A program made the position numbers and the translations under genes. 32,486 nt of DNA, taken from assembly GCA_934418125.1 (NCBI GenBank), contig CAKRWT010000025.1, positions 1 through 32,486 on the forward strand. The letters are read 5' to 3'. The notes under the pieces were generated by a model that saw nothing but the letters and a program-made list of their open reading frames with translations, did no database searches and was not told where the DNA came from. The first letter of the stretch is position 1. Each line of letters starts with the position of its first letter. This stretch comes from an uncultured Lachnospiraceae bacterium. Its GTDB lineage: Bacteria > Bacillota > Clostridia > Lachnospirales > Lachnospiraceae. Of the stretch, positions 32,268-32,486 are shown piece after piece.

Positions 32268-32307
32268 AACAAGAAAAGGATATCCGAATGGATATCCTTT
32301 TCTTGTT
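32268..32307 (+). terminator. Terminator of tRNA-Gly
   Basis: A perfect 18-bp stem (32268-32285 with 32290-32307) has loop GAAT and a T-rich descending arm (TTTTCTTGTT). Confidence 0.8.
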
Positions 32308-32331
32308 TTCGAGCCCCCGCCGGGGCTCGAA
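32308..32331. repeat. GC-rich inverted repeat after the tRNA terminator
   Basis: TTCGAGCCCC (32308-32317) pairs perfectly with GGGGCTCGAA (32322-32331) around CGCC, directly abutting the previous hairpin. No T-run follows. The rest of the window (32332-32486) shows no gene I can support. Confidence 0.6.
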
Positions 32332-32486
32332 GGTTCGAGGTCTCCGCTCCGCTTCGGTCTTTGCAGATTACTTAAGAGCACCTTATGAACTGCTTTTTGG
32401 ATACTCCCTATAACTACTTTTGACATGTAATTCTCTTCAATGTATCGTTTGCGAAATGCGTAATCATACATGCCGTTTAGAATGAC

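Noticed and set aside
32142..32388. Plus-strand open frames across the tRNA
   Set aside because: Same cause: translation of tRNA and hairpin sequence, not a gene.
32049..32471. Minus-strand open frame of 140 codons over the tRNA
   Set aside because: It runs through the tRNA, its terminator and its promoter and contains the familiar spurious Arg/Asp/Thr-rich translation of a tRNA; no ribosome site.

Overview
The window looks like chromosomal DNA from a low-to-mid GC Gram-positive of the class Clostridia, most likely a gut Lachnospiraceae (Roseburia/Blautia/Eubacterium-like). This is inferred from the gene families, the strong AGGAGG-type ribosome sites, the consensus sigma-A promoters and the lack of any outer-membrane genes. 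No sequence search was run. The window holds 25 complete protein genes I can defend, one likely gene remnant, one tRNA, several terminators and promoters, four repeat clusters and one candidate non-coding transcript. I see no insertion sequence, CRISPR array or phage gene.

Left part (1-5507): an array of degenerate hairpin repeats leads into a gene for a protein with a PD-(D/E)XK-like C-terminus. A frameshifted remnant and a receptor-like chemotaxis transducer on the minus strand follow. A 525-base gene-free stretch with a threefold 38-39 bp tandem repeat comes next, then holA (DNA polymerase III delta), a small membrane-anchored zinc-ribbon protein and a YqeY/GatB-like protein.

Sugar locus (5545-12980): a CE4 polysaccharide deacetylase converges on an AraC-type regulator. 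Across a 400-base control region lie a sugar-binding lipoprotein, two permeases and a GH3 beta-xylosidase/glucosidase. The control region has a triplet of 10-bp direct repeats spaced 20-21 bp, a cre-like box and a second repeat pair near a weak-35 promoter. Together this reads as import and cytoplasmic cleavage of a plant-type (possibly acetylated xylan) oligosaccharide. The transporter ATPase is not encoded here.

Housekeeping part (13073-22350): ThrH phosphatase/phosphotransferase, a small membrane-anchored unknown, a DUF1653 protein, a cytosolic 5'-nucleotidase, a single-ORF SfsA-MutY fusion, a GT2 glycosyltransferase, a PAP2 membrane phosphatase, a YegS/DgkB-type lipid kinase and glyA.

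Right part (22476-32486): a secreted protein of unknown role, a GT2 enzyme overlapping or abutting a polytopic membrane protein, and an amino-acid operon (ACT-domain regulator, homoserine dehydrogenase, aspartate kinase). Then come a LUD-domain protein, an 800-base A-rich gene-free stretch with a near-consensus orphan promoter and a strong hairpin, a membrane-anchored GH3 (NagZ-like) with an extraordinarily acidic cytoplasmic head, and tRNA-Gly(GCC).

The best candidates for something undescribed are the SfsA-MutY fusion, the A-rich candidate RNA at about 30094-30398, the 20/21-bp phased operator triplet, the acidic-headed GH3 and the hairpin repeat array at the left edge.
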